Assembly (NCBI GenBank): GCA_902462635.1
Contig: CABQCN010000001.1
Location: 1-16,779, forward strand
Origin: an uncultured Oscillospiraceae bacterium
GTDB lineage: Bacteria > Bacillota > Clostridia > UBA1212 > UBA1255
Direction of reading: 5' to 3'
Length of the DNA: 16,779 nucleotides
The notes under the pieces are model-generated. The model was not told where the DNA came from, did no database searches, and saw only the letters and a list, made by a program, of their open reading frames with translations. Positions 1-6,603 of the stretch are shown here, piece by piece. Every line of letters starts with the position of its first letter. Position 1 is the stretch's first letter. The position numbers and the translations under genes are program-made.

Positions 1-193
1 CAAGGTGCGGAAATATCTTGATTTGGACGAGCTGACGCCCGCCGTACTGAACGATATGGTAAAGGCGGTATATGTTCACGCTCCCGACAAATCAAGCGGG
101 CGCAGGGTGCAAAAGGTGGATATATCCTATGACCTTGTGGGCATACTTCCCGCCTCGATGCTCAATGACCTGCAAAACGGAGAAACGGCATAG
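1..193 (+). CDS. Large serine recombinase, C-terminal end only (partial at window start)
   Basis: Only the last ~63 residues are in the window; the frame is open through position 2, so the gene begins upstream. The tail reads KYLDLDELTPAVLNDMVKAV followed by a VHAPDKSSGRRVQ stretch and ends in LPASMLNDLQNGETA. I recognise this as the DUF4368-type C-terminus found on large serine recombinases of the TndX/TnpX kind, which excise and insert conjugative or mobilisable elements of Clostridia. The catalytic serine domain is not visible, so activity cannot be judged. A GTG at 5 is internal, not a start. The gene is followed 50 bases later by a strong terminator and then by repeat-rich, AT-rich DNA, which fits its being the last gene at one end of an integrated element. 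Confidence 0.85.
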   Translation, partial: KVRKYLDLDELTPAVLNDMVKAVYVHAPDKSSGRRVQKVDISYDLVGILPASMLNDLQNGETA

Positions 194-242
194 CCCGAAA
201 GCTACGCCGTTTCCCGAAAATAATCCTATGCTGTTTTATGAA

Positions 243-267
243 GCCGCCCCCTCTGCGGCGTTTTTTT
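243..267 (+). terminator. Rho-independent terminator after the serine recombinase
   Basis: A perfect 5-bp GC stem, GCCGC (243-247) pairing with GCGGC (255-259), has a 7-base loop and is followed by a run of seven T at 261-267. It lies 50 bases after the recombinase stop codon. The T run merges into the repeated core that starts at 263. Confidence 0.75.
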
Positions 268-320
268 ATTGATTATATAGACGGAATCTCTCTATAGTTT
301 CCCATAAATATTTATAAAAT
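263..320 (+). repeat. Core repeat, copy 1 (core plus right arm)
   Basis: Bases 263-283 match 1543-1563 at 20 of 21 positions: TTTTTATTGATT, one differing base, then TATAGACG. Similarity continues more weakly to about 320 (shared AATC, TCT, TATA, TTC, ATAA, TTTATAA blocks). To the left the two copies are unrelated. A repeat whose similarity stops sharply on one side is what recombination at an attachment core would leave. Confidence 0.6.
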
Positions 321-495
321 CCTGTAAAAACGGCTAAAATTAAGGGCTTTCCGCATAGAGTCGCATGTCTCTATGTATCTCTGTACAAGGTGTTTTTGCA
401 AGGTTGAACACCATTTTTGCACCACAGAAATTGTATCTGCAACACCATATGACATTTATACAAAGACCTGTAATCTTGATTTTTTCTCTCTTATG

Positions 496-531
496 TTACA
501 GGGTAGGGGTAAAATAAGCGTTAAAAATCAG
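496..531 (-). pseudogene. Decayed integrase-tail-like remnant, copy 1
   Basis: Read on the minus strand this gives LIFNAYFTPTL and a stop. It matches the peptides at 1689-1709 (ISLDAFLTPVLKK) and 2443-2466 (DAFLTPVF after correcting one base). I take the motif [FL]-[DN]-A-[FY]-[LF]-T-P-x-[LF] to be the very C-terminus of an integrase of the element family, but no catalytic region remains to prove it. It lies ~210 bases from core copy 1 and reads toward it. Confidence 0.35.
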
Positions 532-656
532 CCTTTTACTGCGCAATCATTCCAAGCAAAACAGAACGCTATTCATTGTTGAAATGTCCTTTCCATAAAA
601 CACTCCGCATTTTGTTTGTTGGGATAATCCCAAACCCTTATAAATTCTTATTTGTG

Positions 657-1133
657 TTATTCAAATTCTGTCTGCAATATAAGTGTTTTCGGTAAATCAA
701 ATATTTTTTCTTTAATAAATAACGGATATATGTATTCCTCTTTCAATCGTTCAAATGGCAACCATTCAAAATCATGGACATGATGTGATTCGCTGCCTTT
801 GAACTTATCGCCTCTATCAAAAATACCAGTACGAGAAACATCAACAAGAAAGTAAATACACAGTTCATGAAATTTCTCGCCTGTTACGTCTTCTTCGAAA
901 AAGCCTTGATGAACCCATAAAGGACGGATAATCTTTGCTTCTATATCCAATTCTTCCTTTACTTCTCTTGTAACAGCATTTTCTGCGGTTTCATTCAAAG
1001 CAACTCTACCACCAGGCAGATAGTAGTAAGGCGAGTTTTCGTCATGCATTGCTAAAATCCTGTTGTTGTTTATCATAATTGCACATACTCTGTAATTAAA
1101 TCTGCCACACTCTGTTTTAAATGTAATATCCAT
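657..1133 (-). CDS. NUDIX hydrolase
   Basis: A 158-residue protein with a complete NUDIX box at residues 42-64: GG, then E48, then REVKEE at 56-61. This is the Mg-binding motif of enzymes that hydrolyse nucleoside diphosphates linked to another group. The substrate cannot be read from sequence; candidates are oxidised nucleotides, nucleotide sugars or dinucleotides. I chose the ATG at 1133 rather than the TTG at 1148 because GAGGGGC (1139-1145) lies just before the ATG as a ribosome binding site, and would be inside the gene with the earlier start. It stands alone in AT-rich accessory DNA between a recombinase end and an IS remnant, and is probably cargo. A weak GGGATAATCCC hairpin at 619-633 follows it but has no T run. 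Confidence 0.9.
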   Translation of the reverse strand: MDITFKTECGRFNYRVCAIMINNNRILAMHDENSPYYYLPGGRVALNETAENAVTREVKEELDIEAKIIRPLWVHQGFFEEDVTGEKFHELCIYFLVDVSRTGIFDRGDKFKGSESHHVHDFEWLPFERLKEEYIYPLFIKEKIFDLPKTLILQTEFE

Positions 1134-1171
1134 TTTTTTGCCCCTCAAACCCCAGCTTTGTCGATTTCTAT

Positions 1172-1201
1172 GTTATATACATTTTACCATCGAACTGTAA
1201 A
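1172..1201 (-). promoter_or_regulatory. Probable promoter of the NUDIX gene ending at 657
   Basis: On the minus strand a TTTACA -35 (1196-1201) and TATAAC -10 (1172-1177) are separated by 18 bases, about 40 bases before the chosen ATG. Confidence 0.45.
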
Positions 1202-1267
1202 TTTTTCTACACTTCGATAAATAGCATAGCCGTTCCTCCTTGTCAACGGTCGAAACGAACGAGCTTT

Positions 1268-1293
1268 TGAACTGAACCCCAAAAGTTGGACAG
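1268..1293 (-). repeat. Terminal inverted repeat end of an IS3-family (IS150-like) element
   Basis: The sequence starts TGAACTGAACCCCAAAAGTT and continues GGACA, the typical outer end of IS150-group elements. It lies directly after the transposase stop at 1295-1297. The partner end is not in the window. Confidence 0.7.
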
Positions 1294-1294
1294 A

Positions 1295-1384
1295 TTAAGC
1301 GGCCTGATTCTGAATCCTGTATTGGACAGGACTCAGGCCGTTTAACTTCATTTTAATGCGGTAGTGATTGTAATAAGCGATATC
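1295..1384 (-). pseudogene. IS3-family transposase OrfB, 3' fragment
   Basis: The minus strand encodes EDIAYYNHYRIKMKLNG then LSPVQYRIQNQAA and a stop. This is the conserved C-terminus of IS3/IS150-type transposases (YYNxxRIKxKLxGLSPVQYR). The frame meets a stop just upstream of the glutamate, and no catalytic DDE region exists in the window, so only ~30 residues survive. The remnant together with the IS end at 1268 shows a deletion that removed the rest of the element. Confidence 0.85.
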
Positions 1385-1470
1385 TTCTTACCTCGGCCTG
1401 TATCGCTTTATATCGTAACAGGAAATTTGGGCACCAAAACATCAAGAATCGGTGTGATATCAAGCGCCAT

Positions 1471-1546
1471 AACAAGCGAAAAAGTCAGTATGTTCAATGG
1501 TTTTCACGATGTAGTGCTTTTCGTATCTCAAAATAAATACTATTTT
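1471..1546 (+). repeat. Left arm repeat, copy a
   Basis: Shares in order with 2492-2575: AACAAGC, AAGTCAGTAT (1482-1491), GGTTTTCACG-like, CTCAAA and AATACTATTTT. Spacing differs by small gaps. The arm leads directly into core copy 2. Confidence 0.5.
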
Positions 1547-1600
1547 TATTGATTTTATAGACGAAAATCGTCTTATAACTTCATATAAGTCTTTATAACA
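1543..1600 (+). repeat. Core repeat, copy 2 (core plus right arm)
   Basis: The second copy of the core at 263-283, with a right arm resembling 284-320. Its left side instead resembles the sequence left of 2564. It therefore looks like a junction sharing one arm with the first copy and the other arm with the third. Confidence 0.6.
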
Positions 1601-1636
1601 AAAAGGCGAATTCCTTGTAAATCAAGGCTTTTCGCC
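1600..1636 (-). terminator. Rho-independent terminator, minus strand, beside core copy 2
   Basis: Two stacked stems, GGCGAA (1605-1610) with TTCGCC (1631-1636) and CCTTG (1613-1617) with CAAGG (1623-1627), are followed on the minus strand by five T (1600-1604). It lies just after the stop of the relic reading frame at 1622. A decayed equivalent (TAAAAACGGC ... GGGCTTTCCG, 326-353) sits at a similar distance from core copy 1, so the terminator belongs to the repeated element end. Confidence 0.7.
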
Positions 1637-1709
1637 GTTTCTGCTTAAACCCTGCCATATCTCTTTATAAGCCCTTTTTTTAAGCACGGGCGTCAAAAAA
1701 GCGTCAAGT
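1622..1709 (-). pseudogene. Integrase-tail-like remnant, copy 2
   Basis: The minus-strand frame ends ISLDAFLTPVLKKRAYKEIW then QGLSRNGEKP and a stop at 1622, followed by the terminator at 1600-1636. The frame can be opened back to 1807, but that part (FSYYAVEAEIAVSQAAFG) resembles nothing I know, and no start with a ribosome binding site is evident. DNA at 1658-1709 matches 2413-2466 closely (both contain TCTCTTTATA and ACGGGCGTCAAAAAA). I read it as the 3' end of a lost integrase gene; the family assignment is inference. Confidence 0.4.
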
Positions 1710-1848
1710 GAAATTGTGATGAATGCACTGCCGACATTAAAAGGCGTTCCAAAAGCCGCCTGCGACACGGCTATTTCTGCTTCTACTGCGTAATAAGAAA
1801 AATCCATAATTGCAGAGAGCGAAAGATTATGCTCATTAAGCGTATCTG

Positions 1849-2262
1849 TTATATTAGTAATTTGTTTTTTAATAAATTGACATGTTCAATAATATGCCCT
1901 ATATTACCCTCACCTGCAAATTTACTGACATCAAAAAAATTACAATCTGTTGCGGACCAATACAAATCGTTCTCATCGCCTATCACTGTTATAAATTTAT
2001 TTAATTTACCAACATAAACTTCAACATAACAATCATCTAAATAGTAAGTAAAATCCATTAAATGAGTAAGAATTATATCATTTTGAGAAATTGAAGTTTC
2101 TTCATGCAACTCTCTATAAGCAGCACTAATTCCGTCTTCATCATCTTCTATCTTCCCTCCAACCAAATTAGATAATCCTTTATATGGATTTTTCCTTCTT
2201 GTGCACATTAATATTCGGTCAGCTGTTTCGTTATAAACAGCAATCACATTATATCCTTGCAT
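1849..2262 (-). CDS. NUDIX hydrolase (MutT-like)
   Basis: A 137-residue protein with the NUDIX box at residues 36-58: G36, E42, then RELHEET at 50-56. All metal-binding residues are present; the usual glycine near the end of the box is serine. The N-terminal MQGYNVIAVYNETADRILMC with a downstream TRRKNPYKGLSNLVGG segment resembles small MutT-type enzymes, which may clean oxidised nucleotides, though the substrate is not determined. The start is firm: GAGGAG lies eight bases before the ATG. It is not a duplicate of the NUDIX protein at 657-1133, as the two share little beyond the box. It lies alone between core copies 2 and 3 in AT-rich DNA. I see no convincing promoter; a TTATAC at about 2278 could be a -10. 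Confidence 0.9.
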   Translation of the reverse strand: MQGYNVIAVYNETADRILMCTRRKNPYKGLSNLVGGKIEDDEDGISAAYRELHEETSISQNDIILTHLMDFTYYLDDCYVEVYVGKLNKFITVIGDENDLYWSATDCNFFDVSKFAGEGNIGHIIEHVNLLKNKLLI

Positions 2263-2403
2263 ATTAATATCTCCTCGTATAAGTAACTTGCATTTTAACT
2301 AATATCTTAATAGAAATTTGGCACCACATTTTATTCTACGGAAACGGATAAGTCTCATTCTATAAACTGATACAGATAATCGCACTCCGCAAAAATAAGT
2401 AGC

Positions 2404-2466
2404 CGTATCTTTTTATTTCTCTTTATATATCCTCGTTGAATACGGGCGTCAAAAAAAGCGTCAAAC
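2404..2466 (-). pseudogene. Integrase-tail-like remnant, copy 3
   Basis: DNA at 2413-2466 is a diverged copy of 1658-1709. Read on the minus strand it gives FDAF, then (after a one-base slip in a T run) LTPVFNEDI and a stop. The 7-T run here against 6 T in copy 2 explains the frameshift. No gene body is left. Confidence 0.35.
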
Positions 2467-2491
2467 CACATTTCCAACTTACTAATATTGG

Positions 2492-2581
2492 AACAAGCAA
2501 ATCCATGGAAGTCAGTATTTATGTGCCTTTTTAAGGTTTCACGCTTTTGGATAACTCAAAGTCAAATACTATTTTATAGTA
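2492..2581 (+). repeat. Left arm repeat, copy b, abutting the chromosomal gene
   Basis: Imperfect copy of 1471-1546: AACAAGC at 2492, AAGTCAGTAT at 2509-2518, GGTTTCACG, CTCAAA at 2555, AAATACTATTTT at 2564-2575, then TATAG. The core here lacks the central TATTGATT. The repeat ends at the stop codon of the DUF4846 gene, so this is probably the right-hand junction with old chromosome. Confidence 0.5.
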
Positions 2582-2582
2582 T
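2566..2582 (-). terminator. AT-only dyad after the DUF4846 gene, possible weak terminator
   Basis: ATACTAT (2566-2572) and ATAGTAT (2576-2582) are perfect 7-bp inverted arms around TTT, starting inside the stop codon of the minus-strand gene. On the minus strand only TTTG follows, so termination would be weak. Confidence 0.3.
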
Positions 2583-3580
2583 TATTTGAACCGATATAAC
2601 GAAGCGCCGACGGGGAATTCGGACAGCTTGTGCCACGGATTGATGTCGGCATTGCTTTCGTTGCGTACGATGTAGATCTCACAGGCCGGGGAGCCGCCGC
2701 GCGCCATGAGATACATTTTGCTGCCGTCCGCGGCGTTGACCGCCAGGTCAACGATGATCGCGGGCGCCTGCTGCGGATCCGCGTAGACGATCATATCGCC
2801 GATCGCGGCATCCTGGACCGCAGGGATTTTACTCATGTTGGTAACGAGGGAACTCGTATCCGAATACATCATGACATTCTGCAAATAATAGCGGAACGTT
2901 CCCGCCGAAGTTCCCAGTTCCACATCCTTGTGCCCGCAGTTTCCGCTGTGGTCGAGGCACCAGGAAATCTGATTGCCCTCATTGATTTTGGACAGGTCGA
3001 GCCGGCCGCCTTTCGACCACGTATCGAAATCGCATTTGAAAGCAGGCGTCGTCAGCAGATTGAAGGCGATATCCGTATAGCGTCCTTTGCTGTAAAGGTA
3101 TTCCGCGTAAAGGCGGATCATCGAATCCGAGGACTGCTGCAAATTTCCCTTGTTAATCAGATCCTGGGCAAGGACGCTGACCGCCGGCGCATTCTCGTCG
3201 TTGATGAGCGTTTTTGTCTCGCTGTCGTAGACGAGCGGTTTCGTGCCGTAATCGCGGAGCGCAAAGTTTCGCAGATAATCCGCAAAGCTTCCGCCTTCCG
3301 CCTGTATGCGCTCATATCCGGCCGGCGGATAGAAGCGCTGTGCGATCGTCGTCCCGGTTGGGACGATCGGATCTCCCGCGGGCGTAGGCGTAGCCTCCGC
3401 AGGCGCCGTTGCGGACGACGACGGCGGATTCAAGACGGTGTCGTTGTTTTTCTTTTTTTGATGACGATTAAAGAAAATAAAAACGACGATCGCGGCGGTT
3501 GCGCACACCAGGCTTGCGATCATCAATATTTTATTGCTCAGCGGGATCCCGCGTTTCTTTCCGTAAATATTTCTGCTCAT
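2582..3580 (-). CDS. Membrane-anchored DUF4846 protein
   Basis: A 332-residue protein with a lysine-rich N-terminus, one membrane segment at about residues 18-37, a Ser/Pro/Thr linker (about 50-75) and an external domain. The domain carries DUF4846 landmarks: GSFADYLRNF, DSMIRLYAEYLYSKGRYTDI, a W-x-x-GGR region, IGDMIV, and INPWHKL near the end. The function of DUF4846 is not established. From memory, the family usually has a histidine in a GHAVIVVD-like strand after IGD; here that strand is APAIIVDLA, so that residue appears missing. The start has AGGAGG six bases before the ATG and overlaps the stop of the upstream gene by four bases (ATGA), so the two are translationally coupled. It lies at the edge of the accessory region and looks intact. 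Confidence 0.8.
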   Translation of the reverse strand: MSRNIYGKKRGIPLSNKILMIASLVCATAAIVVFIFFNRHQKKKNNDTVLNPPSSSATAPAEATPTPAGDPIVPTGTTIAQRFYPPAGYERIQAEGGSFADYLRNFALRDYGTKPLVYDSETKTLINDENAPAVSVLAQDLINKGNLQQSSDSMIRLYAEYLYSKGRYTDIAFNLLTTPAFKCDFDTWSKGGRLDLSKINEGNQISWCLDHSGNCGHKDVELGTSAGTFRYYLQNVMMYSDTSSLVTNMSKIPAVQDAAIGDMIVYADPQQAPAIIVDLAVNAADGSKMYLMARGGSPACEIYIVRNESNADINPWHKLSEFPVGASLYRFK

Positions 3581-4545
3581 ATTTCATCCTCCTGTTGCTC
3601 CGGCTCCGTTTGGGACTTGTCAGCCTTATAATTATCAATTAAACACTTTTTTATAACAGGGTAGGTATAAGATATATTAATAAATCCGATAAATGAGATG
3701 CCGACCGCCGCATATAGCAGTATGGAAACGTATAAAGACCACGCGCCGTTGATAAAAAACAATGGTAAAATGACGAGCGCGGCATCCAGCAAAACGATCC
3801 CCAGATTCGGCAGCCATTTTATAAAAGCGAATAACATCGCATTTTTGTAAAGCTGTTTCAGCGTAAGGCGGAATGTTACGATCATGGGGTAAATGTACAT
3901 AGACATTACCAGAAACAACGCCGTGAGGAAGATCAGAATCACCAGCGAGACCATGAGCATCCACTCCGGGAAAACGCCTTTTGCAACCGAGGTCGTACTG
4001 GAAAGCGCAAAATAAACCGCAAAATCGAGGATTATAAAAAATCCGACGACGGCGTTGATCACCGAAGCCTGTATGGAAAGCTTTAAATTACTGCGCGTCT
4101 TACTCGTATAATCGGTCCATAAGAAACACGGCTCCCTTTTTGTAAAGCATCTTAAAATATACGTCATCCCTGCCTGGAACGGCCCCGCCGCGAACACCGG
4201 GAGCACCGTGAAAAAGATCACGATAAACAACAGCATTTTTGTAAACAATTCCGCGCCGAATTCCGTGCCCAGAATCGTAGCGGCATTCTCGGCCGCTTCG
4301 GCGGATTCCGAGATGGATTTCTGATTGCTCAATGTGTAAAACAACGAGGTCGCCGTGTAATAACTGAGACCGGCCAGCGCAGCCGGAATCAAATTCGGGA
4401 TAAAATACATAAAATTCAGGGCAATCATCTTAAACCGTTTCATCCACACGATTTCCCAGAATTTAAAAAAAGGCTTCTTCTCAGGCTTGTCCTTCTCGAC
4501 GCCTTTGCCTTCTTTCGTATATCTATTTGAATTGAACAATTTCAA
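3577..4545 (-). CDS. DUF624 (YesL-like) integral membrane protein
   Basis: A 322-residue protein with about five to six hydrophobic segments, a charged N-terminus and an acidic C-terminal tail (KSQTEPEQQEDEI). FFKFWEIVWMKRFKMIALNF near residue 25, then GPFQAGMTYILRCFTK and a TDY...RSNLK segment, resemble the DUF624/YesL family, often found near sugar-use or secretion genes in Firmicutes but without a proven role. I chose TTG at 4545: GGTGAG lies five bases before it, and the first ATG (residue 35) would cut into the conserved FKFWEIVWMKRFK segment. A strong promoter ends ~20 bases upstream. It is the first gene of a two-gene operon with the DUF4846 protein, suggesting the two proteins act together at the membrane (inference). 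Confidence 0.7.
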   Translation of the reverse strand: MKLFNSNRYTKEGKGVEKDKPEKKPFFKFWEIVWMKRFKMIALNFMYFIPNLIPAALAGLSYYTATSLFYTLSNQKSISESAEAAENAATILGTEFGAELFTKMLLFIVIFFTVLPVFAAGPFQAGMTYILRCFTKREPCFLWTDYTSKTRSNLKLSIQASVINAVVGFFIILDFAVYFALSSTTSVAKGVFPEWMLMVSLVILIFLTALFLVMSMYIYPMIVTFRLTLKQLYKNAMLFAFIKWLPNLGIVLLDAALVILPLFFINGAWSLYVSILLYAAVGISFIGFINISYTYPVIKKCLIDNYKADKSQTEPEQQEDEI

Positions 4546-4566
4546 ATTATCTCACCGCCCGTGTAA

Positions 4567-4594
4567 AGTATAGCAGAAAACTGCAAAAAATCAA
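4567..4594 (-). promoter_or_regulatory. Promoter of the DUF624-DUF4846 operon
   Basis: On the minus strand TTGATT (4589-4594) and TATACT (4567-4572) are 16 bases apart, with TG one base before the -10 (extended -10). The predicted transcript starts about 15 bases before the TTG start. Confidence 0.65.
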
Positions 4595-4662
4595 TTGAGC
4601 CTTTTGATTCTTTTTTGTTTCTGCGGATTCCCGGGGATCGCGGTAAAAACGGTTCCCGCAGC

Positions 4663-4691
4663 TTGTAAAATCCACGCTCCGGTGCTAAAAT
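4663..4691 (+). promoter_or_regulatory. Probable promoter of pgi
   Basis: TTGTAA (4663-4668) and TAAAAT (4686-4691) are separated by 17 bases, with TGC before the -10. It is back to back with the minus-strand promoter at 4567-4594. Confidence 0.5.
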
Positions 4692-4739
4692 AGCGTTCGT
4701 GATTTTGATTTTTTATAAATGGAAGGAACTGTAAACCAT

Positions 4740-6065
4740 ATGGCGAATGAATTTTTGAGTCTGGATATCGAAAAAGCAATGGGGGTTCTGCGGGAAGAGG
4801 AGTTCGGATGCCTGAAGGAGCAAGTGGCCGCGGCACATGAAATGCTCCATAATAAAAGCGGCGCAGGCAGCGATTTTACGGGCTGGGTGGATTTGCCCGT
4901 ACATTATGATCAAGAAGAATTCGAACGCGTGCAAAAGTGCGCGCAAAAAATCCGCAGCGATTCCGATCTTTTGATCGTGGTAGGAATCGGAGGCTCCTAT
5001 TTGGGCGCGCGCGCGGCGATCGACATGCTGACGCCGGCTTTCCGGAATTTGAAAGGACTCCGTGACCGGGAGGAAACTGCCGTACTGTTCGCGGGAAACA
5101 GCATCAGCGTAAACTATATCGCGGATCTTATGAAACTTGTGGAAAGCAGAGATTATAATATATCGGTCAATGTCATTTCCAAATCGGGAACGACGACGGA
5201 ACCGGCGATCGCTTTCCGGATTCTCAAAGAATTTATGGAAAATAAGTACGGGAAACAGGAAGCGGCGAAGCGGATTTACGCCACGACGGATAAATCCAGG
5301 GGCGCGCTTCGACAAATGGCGGAACGGGAAGGCTACGAGACCTTTGTTATCCCGGACGACGTGGGAGGCAGATATTCGGTGCTCACCCCGGTCGGCCTCT
5401 TGCCGATCGCCGCGGCAGGCGTAAATATCGGCCGCATTCTGGAAGGCGCGCGCGACGCGTTTTACCGGTATGCGGAGAACAGTCTGGACAAAAACGACTG
5501 TTACCGATACGCAGCGGCGCGGAATGCGCTTCTCAGAAAGGGTAAAACGATCGAAATCATGGTCAATTACGAGCCGCAGCTCCATTATTTTACCGAATGG
5601 TGGAAGCAGCTTTACGGCGAAAGCGAAGGGAAAGACCAAAAAGGAATTTTTCCTGCGGGCGTGGATTTCAGTACGGATCTGCATTCGATGGGACAGTACA
5701 TCCAAGACGGAATGCGCTGTTTGTTCGAAACGGTAATCGACGTCGGCAAGGCGCGCTGCAGCCTCCGGGTCAAAGAAGATCCGGACAATCTGGATGGGCT
5801 GAATTATCTGGCGGGGATGGATATCGATTATATCAATAAACAGGCGATGCTGGGAACGATTATGGCGCATAACGACGGCGGCGTCCCGAACCTCGTATTG
5901 CACGTTCCGGAGCTGAATGAATATTATTTCGGCGCAATGGCGTATTTCTTTGAAAAAGCGTGCGGCATCAGCGGCTATCTGCTCGGCGTCAATCCGTTCA
6001 ACCAGCCGGGCGTCGAAGCGTATAAAAAGAATATGTTCAGGCTGCTGGGAAAGCCCGGAGTCTGA
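4740..6065 (+). CDS. pgi: Glucose-6-phosphate isomerase
   Basis: Interconverts glucose 6-phosphate and fructose 6-phosphate in the cytoplasm, feeding both glycolysis and sugar-nucleotide synthesis. The 441-residue length is normal for the Firmicute form. Both family signatures are present: [12 protein letters not shown] at about residues 208-219 and [15 protein letters not shown] at 416-430. The phosphate-binding stretch [13 protein letters not shown] and the KSGTTTEPA motif are also intact. I prefer the ATG at 4740 because GGAAGGA (4721-4727) lies before it; an ATG at 4719 in the same frame would leave no ribosome binding site. The gene is monocistronic: its own promoter precedes it and a convergent gene follows, overlapping its last 29 bases. 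A terminator for it lies at 6171. Confidence 0.97.
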   Translation: MANEFLSLDIEKAMGVLREEEFGCLKEQVAAAHEMLHNKSGAGSDFTGWVDLPVHYDQEEFERVQKCAQKIRSDSDLLIVVGIGGSYLGARAAIDMLTPAFRNLKGLRDREETAVLFAGNSISVNYIADLMKLVESRDYNISVNVISKSGTTTEPAIAFRILKEFMENKYGKQEAAKRIYATTDKSRGALRQMAEREGYETFVIPDDVGGRYSVLTPVGLLPIAAAGVNIGRILEGARDAFYRYAENSLDKNDCYRYAAARNALLRKGKTIEIMVNYEPQLHYFTEWWKQLYGESEGKDQKGIFPAGVDFSTDLHSMGQYIQDGMRCLFETVIDVGKARCSLRVKEDPDNLDGLNYLAGMDIDYINKQAMLGTIMAHNDGGVPNLVLHVPELNEYYFGAMAYFFEKACGISGYLLGVNPFNQPGVEAYKKNMFRLLGKPGV

Positions 6066-6603
6066 GCGCCGCGGCCGTAAGGCATTTTGCGGCCGGCAAA
6101 GCGCCGCGCAGCGTGCCGCCTGCAAGGAACGCATCTAAATCCTGTGAAAAGCAATCGAACAGTTTCAGGAACCCGCCGTCCGGCGGGTTTTCTTTTGCGA
6201 GTTCCGCAAGAAAAAAGGCCATCGCAAAAAGACGCCGAAGGCCGGAACCCTCGAAGTCGGGCGGGCGCTGGGCGTCGGTGCATTGCGCCGCGCCCCAGAT
6301 CTCATGAACGTAGTTTGAAAACACGTAAACGCGGTAAGCGGGACCCGTGTCGCCAGGTTCCGCGATTACCGGCAGCCGGCCCTTTGCCAGCGCTGCAATC
6401 GATCCGGTCAGGAAACCATCCGCAAAGAATATGTTGATAAACCCGTTCTCGGATCGGGTTTCGTATTTTCCGGCAAGCCCGTCCCATAGAGGCGCGGGGC
6501 GGACCGTCTGCAGATCTCCGTAGCGCGGATCTTTCACGCCGGTAAAATATTTGCACATGATTTCGGTTTCCGCCGGAAACAGGTCAGAATGCTTCAATGT
6601 CAA
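6037..6603 (-). CDS. Unrecognised 188-residue protein after murI
   Basis: I do not recognise this protein. It has no signal peptide or clear membrane segment; [10 protein letters not shown] at about residues 129-138 is only mildly hydrophobic. Notable stretches are [35 protein letters not shown] and a Gly/Ala-rich C-terminus. It is the last gene of the gerM-ddl-murI run and starts within the last 20 bases of murI, which supports it as a real, co-translated gene. The TTG at 6603 has AAGGA about 11 bases upstream; TTG at 6597 or ATG at 6558 are alternatives. The C-terminus runs 29 bases into the 3' end of the convergent pgi gene. It could be a cell-wall related accessory protein by context only. 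Confidence 0.6.
   Translation of the reverse strand: MTLKHSDLFPAETEIMCKYFTGVKDPRYGDLQTVRPAPLWDGLAGKYETRSENGFINIFFADGFLTGSIAALAKGRLPVIAEPGDTGPAYRVYVFSNYVHEIWGAAQCTDAQRPPDFEGSGLRRLFAMAFFLAELAKENPPDGGFLKLFDCFSQDLDAFLAGGTLRGALPAAKCLTAAALRLRAFPAA
6171..6195 (+). terminator. Terminator of pgi inside the convergent gene
   Basis: ACCCGCC (6171-6177) pairs with GGCGGGT (6182-6188) around a 4-base loop, followed by TTTCTTTT. It is ~105 bases after the pgi stop and lies within codons of the opposing 188-residue gene, where it encodes NPPDGG. A CGGCCG-rich inverted repeat at 6070-6095 may help but has no T run. Confidence 0.55.

Larger units (their letters stand above)
1..2581. mobile_element. Accessory integration hotspot with nested element remnants
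   Basis: This stretch is AT-rich compared with everything after 2582. It contains a serine recombinase tail, an IS3-family 3' remnant, three decayed copies of a putative integrase tail, two NUDIX genes and three related core repeats. It ends where the chromosomal DUF4846 gene ends (2582). The left boundary is outside the window. Stretches without a gene are 194-656, 1134-1848 and 2263-2581; apart from the repeats, relics, promoter and terminators listed separately, I see nothing else in them. Confidence 0.6.

Noticed and set aside
373..582. 69-codon plus-strand frame in the accessory region
   Set aside because: No ribosome binding site, Cys-rich unlike any family I know, and it lies across the decayed integrase-tail motif on the other strand.
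615..635. TTGGGA-TAA-TCCCAA hairpin after the first NUDIX gene
   Set aside because: No T run on either strand, so there is no support for a terminator.
2630..3631. 333-codon plus-strand frame opposite the DUF4846 gene
   Set aside because: Arg/Asp/Ile-rich low-information translation without motifs; the minus-strand frame has an AGGAGG site, a membrane anchor and family motifs.
4713..6134. 473-codon open frame on the minus strand covering all of pgi
   Set aside because: It is antisense to an unmistakable pgi, its translation is Arg/His/Ile-rich with no domain pattern, and it has no ribosome binding site; codon bias of pgi explains it.
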